Shown: piece by piece, positions 11,890 to 21,893 of the stretch
Numbering within the stretch: position 1 is the stretch's first letter
How the letters are laid out: the number at the start of each line of letters is the position of its first letter
Source: Durusdinium trenchii
Taxonomy: Eukaryota > Sar > Dinophyceae > Suessiales > Symbiodiniaceae
Assembly: GCA_963970005.1 (NCBI GenBank)
Contig: CAXAMN010001470.1
Span: 270,812 to 334,811, forward strand
Direction of reading: 5' to 3'
DNA: 64,000 bases
The notes under the pieces: generated by a model
Database searches by the model: none
Told to the model about the DNA's origin: nothing
The model's input: the letters and a program-made list of their open reading frames with translations, nothing else
Program-made: the position numbers and the translations under genes

Positions 11890-13698
11890 CTAGGAAGTCA
11901 TCTCCATGCACCATAACTCTGACATCCCAAGCTTCTTGGTAGAAGACTGACGCATTCGACAAACCTCTGCGGAAACCAGCTTTCTGCAGAGTCTCTGTGT
12001 AGTGTGTCTGCCAGATATTCGGAGATCCTGTGTCCCGTACATTGACTTCACGAGAAGTCCACAGGTCTGTCCGTCGTTGCTGGCTTCGTCCTCAGGCGGC
12101 AGCTCTATGTAGATCTTTCTCTTTGGAGTTCCGTAGAAGTGTGCTCGTGAGATGCCCCACAAGCCCAGCTTCAGTGGCTGGTTGTGACTTCTCTTTGTTG
12201 CCCACAGCGAACACAGCAGTCTCATCGCCTCCAAAGGGGGCGTGCTGCTGAAAAGTAAGTTGGCTGGCAACTGTTCTTCCTTGGTCTTTCTTGCCTTTAT
12301 TTCACGCACGACTAATCGGCTCCTATAGTTTGGATTTGTTGGATCTCCCTTGTTGGTGTCCAACCACCTGACTGGAATCGGGAGCTTCCCCGTTTCCTCA
12401 AAACACTCGGCTCTTGGCCTTGGCACATAGACGCCATGCTTCTCTTTCAAGTAGTCCATCTCGAGGCATCTTGCCTCCTTCACTTTCTCGGCTGGCAAAA
12501 TGCCGCCGTTCACATCATCCATGTAGACCTCTTCGAATTCTGGGTCCATCAGAGGCATCTCTGGAACTGGACCTGCTGCAAACAGGTCAAAGGTGTTCAG
12601 TTCACCTTTCTCTGCCAGCGTATTACGCAGGCTCCTCAACACTGCTTTCACAAGCTGCGGTGGGTATACCGCTGCCTGCCGAGCAATGCCTCCGATCAAA
12701 TGGATGCGTCGGTGCCATGGTCCTTTGCCCGACTCATTCGAGCAGGCTCCCTGCAAGACTCGCGCCAACCCTTCATCGTTGGTCATCCAACCGGTCTCCT
12801 TTCTCACATAGCCGGTGCCCTGGAGTCCTCTTCGATCGGTGGCCATCATCTGCCACCTGCACATTGGACCCTTCACTACAAACACTCCATCTTCTTTTGC
12901 TAGAGCCTCAACCTTTTCATCTTTCCAGCTGGTTGCGGCCCATGGTGCCTCATGAAGGAACTTGCGCCCAGCGCGACGTTGCTTGACATACAACTCCACG
13001 CTTGCGCGCAGGTGATGGATGGCCTCATCCATCTTCTTCCTTTTCACATCCGGCGCCATGTTCTTCCAGTTCAGGTTCTGGAGTTGAGAGAACATGTGAC
13101 AAGGGGGAGAACCTGTCAAAAGAGCTGATTCATCTCTATCCACAATGTCATGCACCTCTTGGATGTCTTCGGGCTTGTTCAAGTCCCAGTATGTTCCATC
13201 CTCCTTTGTTTCATTCAAGTCGACGGCAAAACCCGGTCGCAATCTATACCGCTCTGCAAGTGCGGTGAACCTCTTGGGCGAGTAGATTTTCATGATATCT
13301 ACTGCTGACATCTGCATGCTCAAATGCGCGATGTCCATGATCTCTTGTTCAGTGATCTCGATGCCATTTGCCTCATAGGTTCCTTGAATGATCTTCTTCA
13401 GATGCTGCTTTGCGATCTCCTTCGCTCTTACCAAACTTGCTGCATCTGGCTTCCGCCCTGCAGGTGGTGTTTCTGGAACATAAGAAAACGCCCCCGTTTT
13501 CTTTGGACTTTCTTCCACCCTGGGATCGAGGTCTTCTACGGCAGTCTCTGCCGTCCTCTTTGTTCCTTGGGCTGGATTTGGTTTGACTTTTGCTCCTGGT
13601 GGACCTATCCTGAGTTCTCCTGTTCTCTTCTTGGGCTCTGTTGCTACCTTGGCTTTTGCCACTGGCTTCTTCTCCACCTCGGCTGCTTGCCTCTTCAT
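11890..13698 (-). pseudogene. Copia polyprotein fragment: methyltransferase-like module plus N-terminal RT
   Basis: The 602-codon frame begins with a lysine/proline-rich linker. Residues about 150-330 look like a C5-cytosine-methyltransferase-type Rossmann module. GFAVDLNETKEDGTYWDLN precedes ALLTGSPPCHMFSQLQNLN, whose PPC at 198-200 matches the catalytic Pro-Cys motif of that family. From about residue 450 it is copia RT: VRWLDTNKGDP, SRLVVREIKA, GLWGISRAHFYG (motif A, Asp replaced by Gly or Ser) and LLVKSMYGTQD. A one-base shift near 12020 throws the rest out of frame; the alternative frame restores SPNIWQTHY and the catalytic-type VMVHGDDFLA near 11900. Whether the module methylates DNA is unknown. 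Confidence 0.75.
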
Positions 13699-13720
13699 CT
13701 CATATCTCTCTTTTGGATCA

Positions 13721-15102
13721 TTATGTCTTCTCGCTCCCTGCCGCTGCTGGCGGTGGGCTTCCTGATTCTGAGCTCTTTGCTTCTTCTGTCTTCTCTGGTT
13801 CTCCGGCCGCTTCTTCGGCCGTGACGTCGGTGTCCTTATCGACCACGACTTTCGGCTTCACAGTGTCAAGCTGTTGCCGTTCTTTCCTCTTCTTTGCATG
13901 GGCTTCAAGTCTCGCTTGCCCAGCTTCATCGTTTTCCATTGCTTCGGTGATCCTTGCTCTGCACGCCTCTGTGTGCGGCAAGGTCGTCCTCTTATCTTCC
14001 AAGATGCACCTGCATCCTGTGGCTCCGTGCTTGTGCACATCCTCTCTCCTGATGTACACTCGTCTCTGTTGTGGTGGTGCCACTCGTTCCTCCTTAAGAG
14101 GTGGTACCACAAGACGTTCTTCGAGCATCAACTGCTCACCGGCAGGCCTTGCCGCGGACTGCTCCCACGGCAAGCCCCGCAAAAGGTCCCAACCACTTGG
14201 GTCCCAGCGGTCGGCTGAACTCAGCCGCCGGATTCCTGTGCCTCTGCGCACACCATCGGTCGTCATCACCAAAATGGATCCTGTTCGACCGTGGTGCCCT
14301 ACATAGCGTCCTTCTTTCAGGACTCGTACTCCCTCGCCTACTTCTCTAAGGTATAGGCGCTCACCAAAAGCTATGGTGGGTTTCCGCCACTGCTTTCCAC
14401 ATCTTCTGGCCTCTGGTGTTCTGCCATCTGGGCCTTTCTTGTACCTGCTCAACAGGTCTCCCGCTTGCCTTGGCAGCCATGCCAATGCGGGATCATCATC
14501 TTTGAGCTCTTTACTGAGCTTCTCCTCCAACGCGCTGCGGAGGACTCGTACTTGACGTTTGACCTCCTTGGCATTCTGTGCCAGGCCATTCGCTTGATGG
14601 TCTCCTACTGGCGATTCTTCTGAAATCCAGTCTACGCTGGTTTCTTTTGCTGCTGCCTCCTTCAAGGCTACTATGGATGGCTCACCATCCGATTTGAGAA
14701 CCACCTTGCGGTGCCCCAAGTTCTTCAAGAAGTTCGCCACGAACTTCACTGCATACGGCGTCGCTCCCTTCGAGTCCCCGCTAAGGACTGTGTCCTCTCG
14801 TCTTTCACCACGAGGATCGGCTTCAGCCCCGTGACATGACACCGCCCCTTTAAATTCTGCCCCCCTTCGCTGTAGTGTGTATGCTTTTCGGGCACCCTCC
14901 TCCTCCCCCATCTACACATTGAGTCCCAAATATCAATCTTCAAGATGCTCCTTTTGCATGTGGCGGAACCCTCCCTTGAAAATTCGTGAGGCGGGGGTGC
15001 CATACCCGAAAACCAGCCCTTGCAAACGCTTAGATCTGCGTGCTTGACGCTCCAACAAGCGATGTGAGAGTCTCGAAGACTCCCACACAGACCCCCCGAC
15101 AA
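13721..15102 (-). pseudogene. Copia integrase fragment, inactive
   Basis: The C-terminal part is a 396-codon frame. A second frame at 14746-15102 contributes the preceding PILVVKDERTQSL, which looks like the start of the catalytic core, so a frameshift lies near 14.8 kb. The core continues with VVLKSDGEPSIVALKEAAA, giving the second catalytic Asp. Where copia integrases have NG-x-V-E, this sequence reads QANGLAQNAKEV, so the catalytic Glu appears replaced. The following residues give an SH3-like C-terminal segment and a charged linker (RITEAMENDEAG). The integrase would have joined the cDNA to host DNA; this copy should not function. Confidence 0.75.
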
Positions 15103-15647
15103 TACCCACTTGTTCGCAAGAGCCCAGTTGATGATGCAAAAGATGCTAGTATCAACTGTCGTGGCATCACCCGCATCACCAAGGCCAGCGTGCAGTAAAT
15201 TTTGGAGACCCCATTGCTTTGCTCTCCCAAGCAGGCTCTGGGTTCACCCTTTCAAAACCACTACCCTTCACCCACACCTAAAACTAACTTTGTTTGCCTT
15301 ATAGAACTTCAGCCTAGCCTATCGGCTGGCTTTGTAAATAGATGTCATAATTCCAACAGCCGAAAAGCCTATTGTTGTCCACTGAAATACCACGCGTTCT
15401 CATGATTACATTATTAAGCTTGAACACAAGAGGGAGCAAAGCAAAGCCTGAACACCAAGGGAAGCAAGGCATACATACAGCTGTACAAACACAGCAAGCA
15501 CAAAGCGCAAAGTAATGCCCTGCCGTCTTTTCAATACATGTTCAGTACTTTGGTGCATAAAGCAGTCAAGCCTCAAAGCAAAAAGGACTGGAAGCTGGGT
15601 TTTGTTGCCTTTTGGTACTCTTGCAGCTTGAAGATCAGTAAGCAGCC
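15103..15647. other. No gene recognised beside the copia relic
   Basis: If the relic retained a 5' LTR or Gag they should lie here, but I see no zinc knuckle, protease motif or repeat of the 3' flank. ORFs are short and featureless. Confidence 0.4.
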
Positions 15648-16199
15648 TTGTTCTCAGTCTCATCAAAGATTATTGGACGCAGACCCCCGTTTAAAAATAA
15701 CCCGAACTATAATCTTGACCTCTTTGCAACTTTTTGCCAGATTGAAAACGAGCATGACCTAGCGTGGAATCTTGGACTATCAAGTATGGATGGCAAAATC
15801 AAATGCCTTGCTTGTTCCATTACGTTCCCTTGGGACAATCGCTATAATATCAAAAGACAACTAAAGTGCACTAAAGCTCACGCCCGTGCTTCTACACCGC
15901 CCAGATGGATTAGCTACCGTATGTACAAAGATGACTTTCGCACTGCCTTTCACAGAGCTCGTAATGTGCTTGAACCTTCAGCACAGGACCACACACGGTC
16001 CTTTTCACATGTAAGCAGTGTCAATGCCAGCGAGTCTGTCCGTGCCAGACTCAGATCGAAAACCACCGTACCGAATGTTTTGCATGCTGCATATTCATCT
16101 TCGAATTCATCATCTTCTAGAGCACCGATTTTTGCACCTGCTGTTTCATCCGAAGGATTGCGGCTTGCTACTTTTGTCCACTTCGACGACATGGGCTGA
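15648..16199 (+). CDS. Hypothetical protein with a BED-like zinc-finger segment
   Basis: The 183-codon frame contains GKIKCLACSITFPWDNRYNI followed by KRQLKCTKAH. The C-x2-C pair, aromatic residue and downstream His resemble a single BED/C2H2-type zinc finger of the kind found in hAT transposases and domesticated relatives. The C-terminal half is Ser/Arg-rich (SSSNSSSSRAP) and likely disordered. The first codon may not be the true start, since the preceding sequence is also open. No transposase catalytic region follows. It could be a transposon fragment or a chance ORF. The phrase TTTTGGTACTCTTGCAGCTT occurs near both ends (about 15612 and 16257). Confidence 0.35.
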   Translation: MFSVSSKIIGRRPPFKNNPNYNLDLFATFCQIENEHDLAWNLGLSSMDGKIKCLACSITFPWDNRYNIKRQLKCTKAHARASTPPRWISYRMYKDDFRTAFHRARNVLEPSAQDHTRSFSHVSSVNASESVRARLRSKTTVPNVLHAAYSSSNSSSSRAPIFAPAVSSEGLRLATFVHFDDMG

Positions 16200-17718
16200 A
16201 GCCCCCACAGAGGGGTACCGCGGCATCGGCCCGGTTACCCCTGGCAAGACAAACTTTTGGTACTCTTGCAGCTTTTTCAGCCTTTTGGGGTTGGCACACA
16301 TGTCAAAAACACACTAGCAAAGCCAGGCAGCAGTGTAGCAAAGGATGCGTGCAAGAGTGAAGATATGCGCTTGAGAAGATTCGGGAGCAGAATCTCCCGA
16401 GGGCTTGAGTTCCCTACATTCTGAGCTGTAACAATATGACAAAGCTATGACTATGGCTATGACCCCAAAAAGGCTTGGTAATGCCTTGGACAAGTGATGC
16501 TTCGAGAAAATGAAAAGTCACCTCACAGTTCATCAAGTGGCCGCGGTACATCTCACCTTGGACATCACACACATCAAGCAAGCAAGGCTGGGAAACCAAT
16601 GAAAAAGACAAGTGAAAAAGCATCATGCATGGCATACAGACTTTGAAACAGGTCACCGGTCTTCAGCTCGCAGGTGACAGTGTGGCCAATGCCTTCATGT
16701 AAGAGCTTCACCTTGCCCAGTCAACGGTTTACCTATCCCATCTAGCCTTTCCAAGTTGACAAGATTCATCAAAATGTCCAAAGATCCGATGTCAAATGTC
16801 CAATGCCTGCGTCCAAAAATGAAAGCTCGCAAGAAAGAAATAAGACTTTGAGACAAAGATCGCCAAGTCAAAATTTGTCTGAGCGGCAGGGATCCCAAGT
16901 CCCGCCATGGCTCCAAGTCTGCAGCTGAGCCAAACAGCTAAAGCCTTTAAGCCAAAAATATGTAGAGCTGAGCGTAGTCAAAAAAACCTGTTTGAATGGT
17001 ATGCGGTATGCTCGAGGTTGTCCCTTTTAAACAATGTTGAGTGTAGTCTATGAATAAACTCCAAGCAGGACAATTCGATCCACGCATATGCTAGCGCCTT
17101 GCTTTTGTCACTTGTCTGGTCACTGCTGCTCCTGCTCTGACTCTCAGCATGGCTTTGATACAGCGATCCAGCTGGCCATCTTGGGTAGCAGTGCTGGGCG
17201 CCTGGCTGCTTCATCTCAGCGGCCATGAACACATCTATTGGCCTGGTAAAGTCCAGAACCCCTTGATCAAAAGGCCACAATGCGACGAAACCTCCCAACA
17301 TAGCAAAACACTGTGCCGCCACCCTTTCCGGCGCACTCTCGTTCCCAAGAAATGCACCAAAAAATATCCGCCTGTGCTGGGAGTGCATGTCTCCAAACAC
17401 TCTCCTTGGAACTCAATGAGTGAGCAAGTGTAAAGCCTCTCCGGCTCCGAAGCGAGGTGCAGGCTGAAAGAGCTGGAAAAGGAGAATCTGCACATCAAGA
17501 AGCTGGGCAAAAATTGCCAAATCCACTGAGTCCAACGGCAATCGAACTACAAAAGCGCCTTTGAGCGGTGTCCTTGGGACTACACTCCAGCCTTTAAGGC
17601 TGTTCTCAGTGAATGAGTGGCTGTCAAATGTCAAACAGTACAAATACCATTTCCAGTGTCGTAGTGTCTCCTCGACCTCTAAATATCCAGCGCGCTTACA
17701 GAAGGAAAGCTCACATTG
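16200..17718. other. No convincing gene
   Basis: Only short uncorrelated ORFs are present. GGGGTACCG and CGGTTACCCC near 16213-16243 form an imperfect inverted repeat with unknown role. Confidence 0.4.
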
Positions 17719-18200
17719 CAGCTTTGCTTCTCAGTTCCTTTGGCGAGAGTGCTTGGTAGCTGTGCACCAACAACCTCCGCAGCTCGCGCTCCAGTTCCAA
17801 CAGCTCCCCGCTCTTCGAGGCCTTGTCAACGTCTTGGTGCCCAAATCCGTGGTCCAAGGCCATCGTGAGGCTCTGCCAGGCACAGCCGGGAGGCTTGGTG
17901 TCCTGGACATGTCGATGGAAGGACGCCGAAGTTCAGAACATCAAACGGACGGTCACCGGAAACGTTTAAACCATCTGCCACTAGAAAACGTTGCACCTTA
18001 CTTGCAAAACACCTGGCAAACTGCTGGACCTCTTTGAAGGAGATCGTACTCAAATCTCTGAGTAAGCCTTGTTGACTTGACCCAACTGGTGGATGATCAT
18101 GATGTCGTCAAATGGTGCCCCGGTGACATGGCAGGAATCCAGTTTCCTTGGTAATTTGCGCTTCGCATCATGAAGTAATTGATCATGCACCACTGAGCTT
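17719..18200 (-). pseudogene. Exon-like fragments of an unidentified gene
   Basis: Three adjacent minus-strand stretches read as ordinary protein in different frames. From 5' to 3' on that strand they contain HDQLLHDAKRKLPRKLDSCH and APFDDIMIIHQLGQVNKAY, then EVQQFARCFASKVQRFLVAD, then HVQDTKPPGCAWQSLTMALD and LLELERELRRLLVHSYQALS, ending in a TGA near 17719. The last piece follows CATGTCCAG, a plausible intron 3' end. The order and strand are consistent with exons of one gene with short introns, or a frameshifted pseudogene. I do not recognise the family. Confidence 0.35.
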
Positions 18201-18349
18201 GGGTTTCTTGTGCAAAAACGGCCTGATGTTCAGTTCCACTGCTTGTGGGGGCAGACTGGGTCGAGCTGACGCGCGGAGATCTGCCACACGTCGCTCTTGA
18301 TGTTTCACGTTCATCTTCCTCAGTCTGTACGGGTGTGGCGGTCATTGCT

Positions 18350-19466
18350 TTTTAACACAAGTTGTCATGTCAAAAACTTCCAGTCTCAGTCAAGCTTCTT
18401 TTTGGCCGCTCTCACGCCCTCCTGCTGAGAAAGACTGCGCCTTCTCTTGTGACATCTGCTGTTCGATGAGCCTCTGCCTGTGAAAATGTGCAAGTACTTG
18501 CTGCCCTGTGTCTTTGTCTTTGCGTCTTTCGCTCTTCGGAAGCAAAGACCTCGAGCAAGAAGTCAAGGTCCACCAAGTGATCTTCTGAGTGGCTTTCCAC
18601 CCCCATTGACAGCTCTGGAATGCTGACCCTCACAAGGCTTGAATTTGATACTGTTGGCATTGGCATGGGCAAATCAGTATATGGTCACCCTCAAGTCTGT
18701 GCAATCAAATGCCATCAACGGAGCTCAAGAAGCGTGGCCAATACAACACTTCTTCTGGTCACAGCACCAAAGCAAATTGTGATGATGCCTCTGGAATGCA
18801 GTCCATGTCAGGCCGAGGTATCAGCAAGCTGCAGCGGCAGTGTATACAACTTTCAATCTTCCACCACTTTGAGGATGCGATTGCCTTCAGGTTGCCCGTC
18901 ATGTTACTGTGAAGTGCAACTCCACTGGCTTGCTGACAGGGATCATGTTGACCCGCCTGAGAGCTGCAGTTGTGGTACTTTCTGACTTCTGAATTCCGTT
19001 GGTATGTTCTGGCAATGGCCAAACAGAGACAGTTCCTTCACAACATTGCTGTCTTCCCATACTCAAACATTCTCAAAATTTTCCCTCAAAAGCAACTGCT
19101 TGAAAGTCGTTCACCCCTCTGCCTTTGCAACGAGCTCTCCTGAAGTCCCGTCGAGCCCGAACTCAAAGAGCAAGTGCTCGTGCCTGGGTGCGGCAGTCAC
19201 TCACCCTCAGTTGCCTCCCTCACATCTGTAGGAGGATGTGGGATGTATGTGTGGGATATAGACATAGATTTGTCATATTCTGTCAATATATACTGCAATC
19301 ACTGAAGCAAGTCAGTCTGACATATCAAACAGCATCCCAACGGGTTTGGCCTTTGCTACTGGCCATGTCGACACTCAAGAAAAGCCTCAGTAGCCATGAT
19401 GAAACAATGGCCTCAGCCCATTTCGAGAAATTGACTGGAAGTTCGACGTGTTCTTTCCTGCTGATT
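18350..19466. other. No gene recognised
   Basis: Short overlapping frames on both strands without conserved motifs. No repeat family shared with the rest of the window is visible. Confidence 0.35.
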
Positions 19467-19493
19467 GCACACGGCCTGACTGGCGTGTGCGTG

Positions 19494-19840
19494 TGCGTGT
19501 GGGTGTGGGTGTGTGTGTGTGTGTAACCCTTGTAGTCACAGGGATTCTTTCGAATTGTTTTCTCTTTGTTTCAAGCCGGCAGATCATTTGGGACCGCTAC
19601 CAACGAAGACGCCCATTTGATCTGGTGATATCGGAGTTGGCCACTCCGGCGTACCTGCACCAACTTTTAAGTTTCTGTCATTCACTCTGCAGTTGTGAGC
19701 GACCGTCGTCGTCCTGTCGGACCAACTCCGTCTTGAGTTTTTGGCCTCGCTTCCTTTTGAAGACCCCCAGGCTCTTTAGGACTTTCTTAGGCTGGCGTGT
19801 GGCACCGCTGTCAAGTCAGTACGCATATCCATAAGTGTGT
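19494..19840 (+). repeat. LTR-like direct repeat, copy 1
   Basis: The sequence starts in a GT-rich run, then ACCCTTGTAGTCACAGGG, and ends at CATATCCATAAGTGTG. It is nearly the same as 23811-24170, in the same orientation. The visible differences are a 9-base deletion near 19575 (AGGGGGTAG missing), a deletion of about 24 bases near 19786, and scattered substitutions. Together the two copies flank about 4 kb of coding-like sequence, as LTRs would. No canonical TG...CA ends, primer site or target duplication could be fixed, so the LTR identity is inferred. Confidence 0.6.
19580..19648 (+). ncRNA. Structured RNA-like motif, copy 1 (first helix damaged)
   Basis: The pseudoknot or alternative arms CAGATCA (19580-19586) and TGATCTG (19618-19624) are intact, and so is hairpin CGGAGT/ACTCCG (19632-19648). 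The 5' arm of the first helix was removed by the 9-base deletion, leaving CCGCTACC unpaired. The conserved linker AACGAAG and the trailing CGTACCTGC are present. Compare the intact copies at 23878 and 24357. Confidence 0.55.
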
Positions 19841-20133
19841 TTCTCCCAGTGAGAGTCCGGGATGAGCCCGTAGAGTGCCTCCCATGGACCCGTCGAACGG
19901 GTGTCTGTCTTTATCTCCCCTGCTCGGAGATGTACGTGCCCACAGCGGGCGTAGGTGGCCTAGGCCGAGAGAACTCAGATTTTGTCTCATCTTTGGAATT
20001 CCAAGCTGGCTCATGCCTTTACGTGACCGCGGCGGTCAAAGCAGCCAGCCATTTCGGCAGGGCACAAGGTGACCACAGCGGTCAAAGCCAGTTTCCGGTT
20101 CATTGGAACCTGTCAGCGACTTAGTCTTTCAGT

Positions 20134-20748
20134 GTGATGAGCAACCTCCCTCCCTCTCTCGCCATGTCTCCTTCACCCGCTGGCCTGGCACCGACGGAAG
20201 GCATCCCGATGATGGCTCAAGCAATACTACATCGTGAGATTCTCCACGTACACGCTTTGTTGGACCTCACTATCTCCCTTCTTCGTACTCGGCTTGCTAT
20301 CCTTTCCCCTTCCTTTTTGGAACATATCACCTCGCCTCATCTTCAGGTACAAATCCGAGGACTTGATTCTGCAATTCGACAAGCGACACAAGCCATACAT
20401 ACTGGTCTTCATTACACCCAAGAGTCGCTGACCACTTTTGGCTTGGTTCACGCTCTCAATTTCGACAATGCTCAATTAGAGGCGGGGCTACGCGGTACTA
20501 CCTCCTTCCGAGATCCTCGCATTCCTTCGTCCTCTCCTCCCACTCGTCCCCAAGCTTCTTCGACTACTACCACCATCAAACCGGACGACGCTGATTCATT
20601 GCAGACGAGGACGCCCTCTACTACACGACCTCCCCGCGGATTTGTCGTCGCCATATCGACTCGACCTCTTTCTCACGCTGAGATTAGGGCCACTATGAAT
20701 CGCTCCCGCTCCCGTTCTCGTCCTCGCTTGAACCCGCAGGATAGCTAG
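20134..20748 (+). CDS. Hypothetical protein with Arg/Ser-rich tail, in the repeat-flanked unit
   Basis: The 204-codon frame starts at an ATG. It has a helical N-terminal half (HALLDLTISLLRTRLAILSP and GLDSAIRQATQAIHTGLHYT), a Ser/Thr/Pro-rich middle, and ends in NRSRSRSRPRLNPQ, an RS-like basic tail compatible with RNA binding. I do not recognise the family, and no RT, protease or integrase motif is present. It lies just downstream of LTR-like copy 1, where a Gag-like protein would be expected, but there is no zinc knuckle. The sequence is strongly pyrimidine-rich on the coding strand, as are the next ORFs, suggesting one transcription unit. Confidence 0.45.
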   Translation: MMSNLPPSLAMSPSPAGLAPTEGIPMMAQAILHREILHVHALLDLTISLLRTRLAILSPSFLEHITSPHLQVQIRGLDSAIRQATQAIHTGLHYTQESLTTFGLVHALNFDNAQLEAGLRGTTSFRDPRIPSSSPPTRPQASSTTTTIKPDDADSLQTRTPSTTRPPRGFVVAISTRPLSHAEIRATMNRSRSRSRPRLNPQDS

Positions 20749-20873
20749 TTTCACCAATTACATGGCTTTGTCCGCTTCTCAAAAGAACACACCATTTTCA
20801 ACTTCCAGTTATCAGATGCCACTTGATTGCAAATGATCTCACATTTCGCTTATCCTCTCCCATCCGCCTGTGA

Positions 20874-21168
20874 CCCTCATCATCACTCTCCCTCTCCCTC
20901 CAACCCTCTCGTTTCATCCGCCCCACTTGTTCCCCCTCCTTCTCGCTCTCGCAAACGCGGTCTTCCTTCCCCTCCTTCTCCACCTCACCCTCCTCCCTTC
21001 CCTCCTCTCCTCACCCCCGCTCTGACACTCCCTGGGACGACGATTGGAGCGCAAAAGACGATGATCTCCTTCTCAGCCTCAAACGCAATGAACGACTACG
21101 ACCCAGTTGGCAATACGTGGCGCGCAAAATGCAGCGACCTCTTTTCAGATACAAGCTCCTGGACTGAC
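20874..21168 (+). CDS. SANT/Myb-like DNA-binding domain fragment
   Basis: An open frame without an ATG (so probably an exon) contains DTPWDDDWSAKDDDLLLSL followed by KRNERLRPSWQYVARKMQRP. This has the pattern of a SANT/Myb repeat: a first Trp, an acidic DD-LL helix, then the W-x3-A recognition-helix region. A proline/serine-rich segment precedes it and it ends at a TGA near 21168. Some transposon families encode a separate Myb/SANT protein that binds terminal repeats; a similar role here would be inference. Two other frames are also open, but only this one shows a domain pattern. Confidence 0.5.
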
Positions 21169-21314
21169 CTTCTCGAGCTTCAACGCGTAGCTACGTCCTG
21201 ATGCTCACGGTTGCCTACGCCTTTGCCTTTTGAACCGGACTGACCCCATACACCACGGCTTCGCACAAAAACTGATCCACTCCTTTCGCTTTCTCAAGTT
21301 GTCGCTGTTTCCAT

Positions 21315-21770
21315 TTGTCGATAGTCACTTCCATGTCCTTTCCTACCTTTTCCTTTCCCTTATTGATTTCACAGACTTTTGGCTCAAACACTAGTCTCAC
21401 TCGCCCCAATCTCTCCTTTCCTTCGACGCGTTCGATGACAACGCGCCCAAGTACCAGTACCAGGCGACCTCGTCCTTCGATTGCCTCACACCTTCGAGAC
21501 TCCGACGACCCTGTCATCATCTCCACCAACTTCCCGAAGAAAGCTCGACCTTCAGAACCTCCTCCTTCACTACGGATGACGACGACCTCCTCTCATGATA
21601 AGTTCCCCTCCAGATCTCCTCCATGCACTACTATGTCCACATCGAGCCCTATTACCTTGTCCACGCCCTTGACTCTTTTTGGATTCATCGTCAAGCCCAA
21701 CCGGGAGCACGTACGATTTCTCATTCCACGCCCATCTTTGACTTTTCGATTACCTGAGGCTAAGCCTTAA
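21315..21770 (+). CDS. Low-complexity ORF in the repeat-flanked unit
   Basis: The 151-codon frame is Ser/Thr/Pro-rich (SPITLSTPLTLF). An alternative frame over 21424-21600 (FDAFDDNAPKYQYQATSSFD) looks at least as protein-like, so which frame is used is uncertain. No domain is recognised. It lies between the SANT-like segment and the 350-codon ORF and shares their pyrimidine-rich coding strand. Confidence 0.25.
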   Translation: MSIVTSMSFPTFSFPLLISQTFGSNTSLTRPNLSFPSTRSMTTRPSTSTRRPRPSIASHLRDSDDPVIISTNFPKKARPSEPPPSLRMTTTSSHDKFPSRSPPCTTMSTSSPITLSTPLTLFGFIVKPNREHVRFLIPRPSLTFRLPEAKP

Positions 21771-21893
21771 TTCAATAATTCGTCTTCTCGGTTTCATCCC
21801 CTACCAGTGCGGCGTCTCGCGAAAATTCCAGATTCTGACTCTTTCCTTTACACTTTGGTGACATTTTCTCTCTTTGTTCCTTTTGTTCCGCAG

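Larger units (their letters stand above)
10988..15102 (-). mobile_element. Degenerate Ty1/copia-type retrotransposon relic
   Basis: Read on the minus strand, the order is integrase core, basic linker, methyltransferase-like module, reverse transcriptase, RNase H. This is the copia order (INT before RT). At least three frame breaks separate the pieces (near 14.8 kb, near 12.02 kb and between 11.89 and 11.79 kb). No Gag, protease or LTR was recognised beyond 15.1 kb, so the element is 5'-truncated or too decayed. It belongs to a different family from the two intact elements at 32-50 kb. Confidence 0.85.

Noticed and set aside
20045..20066. CAGCCATTTCGGCAGGG as a relic dinoflagellate spliced leader
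   Set aside because: It shares only AGCCATTT and GGC with the leader; the rest does not match, and chance similarity is likely.
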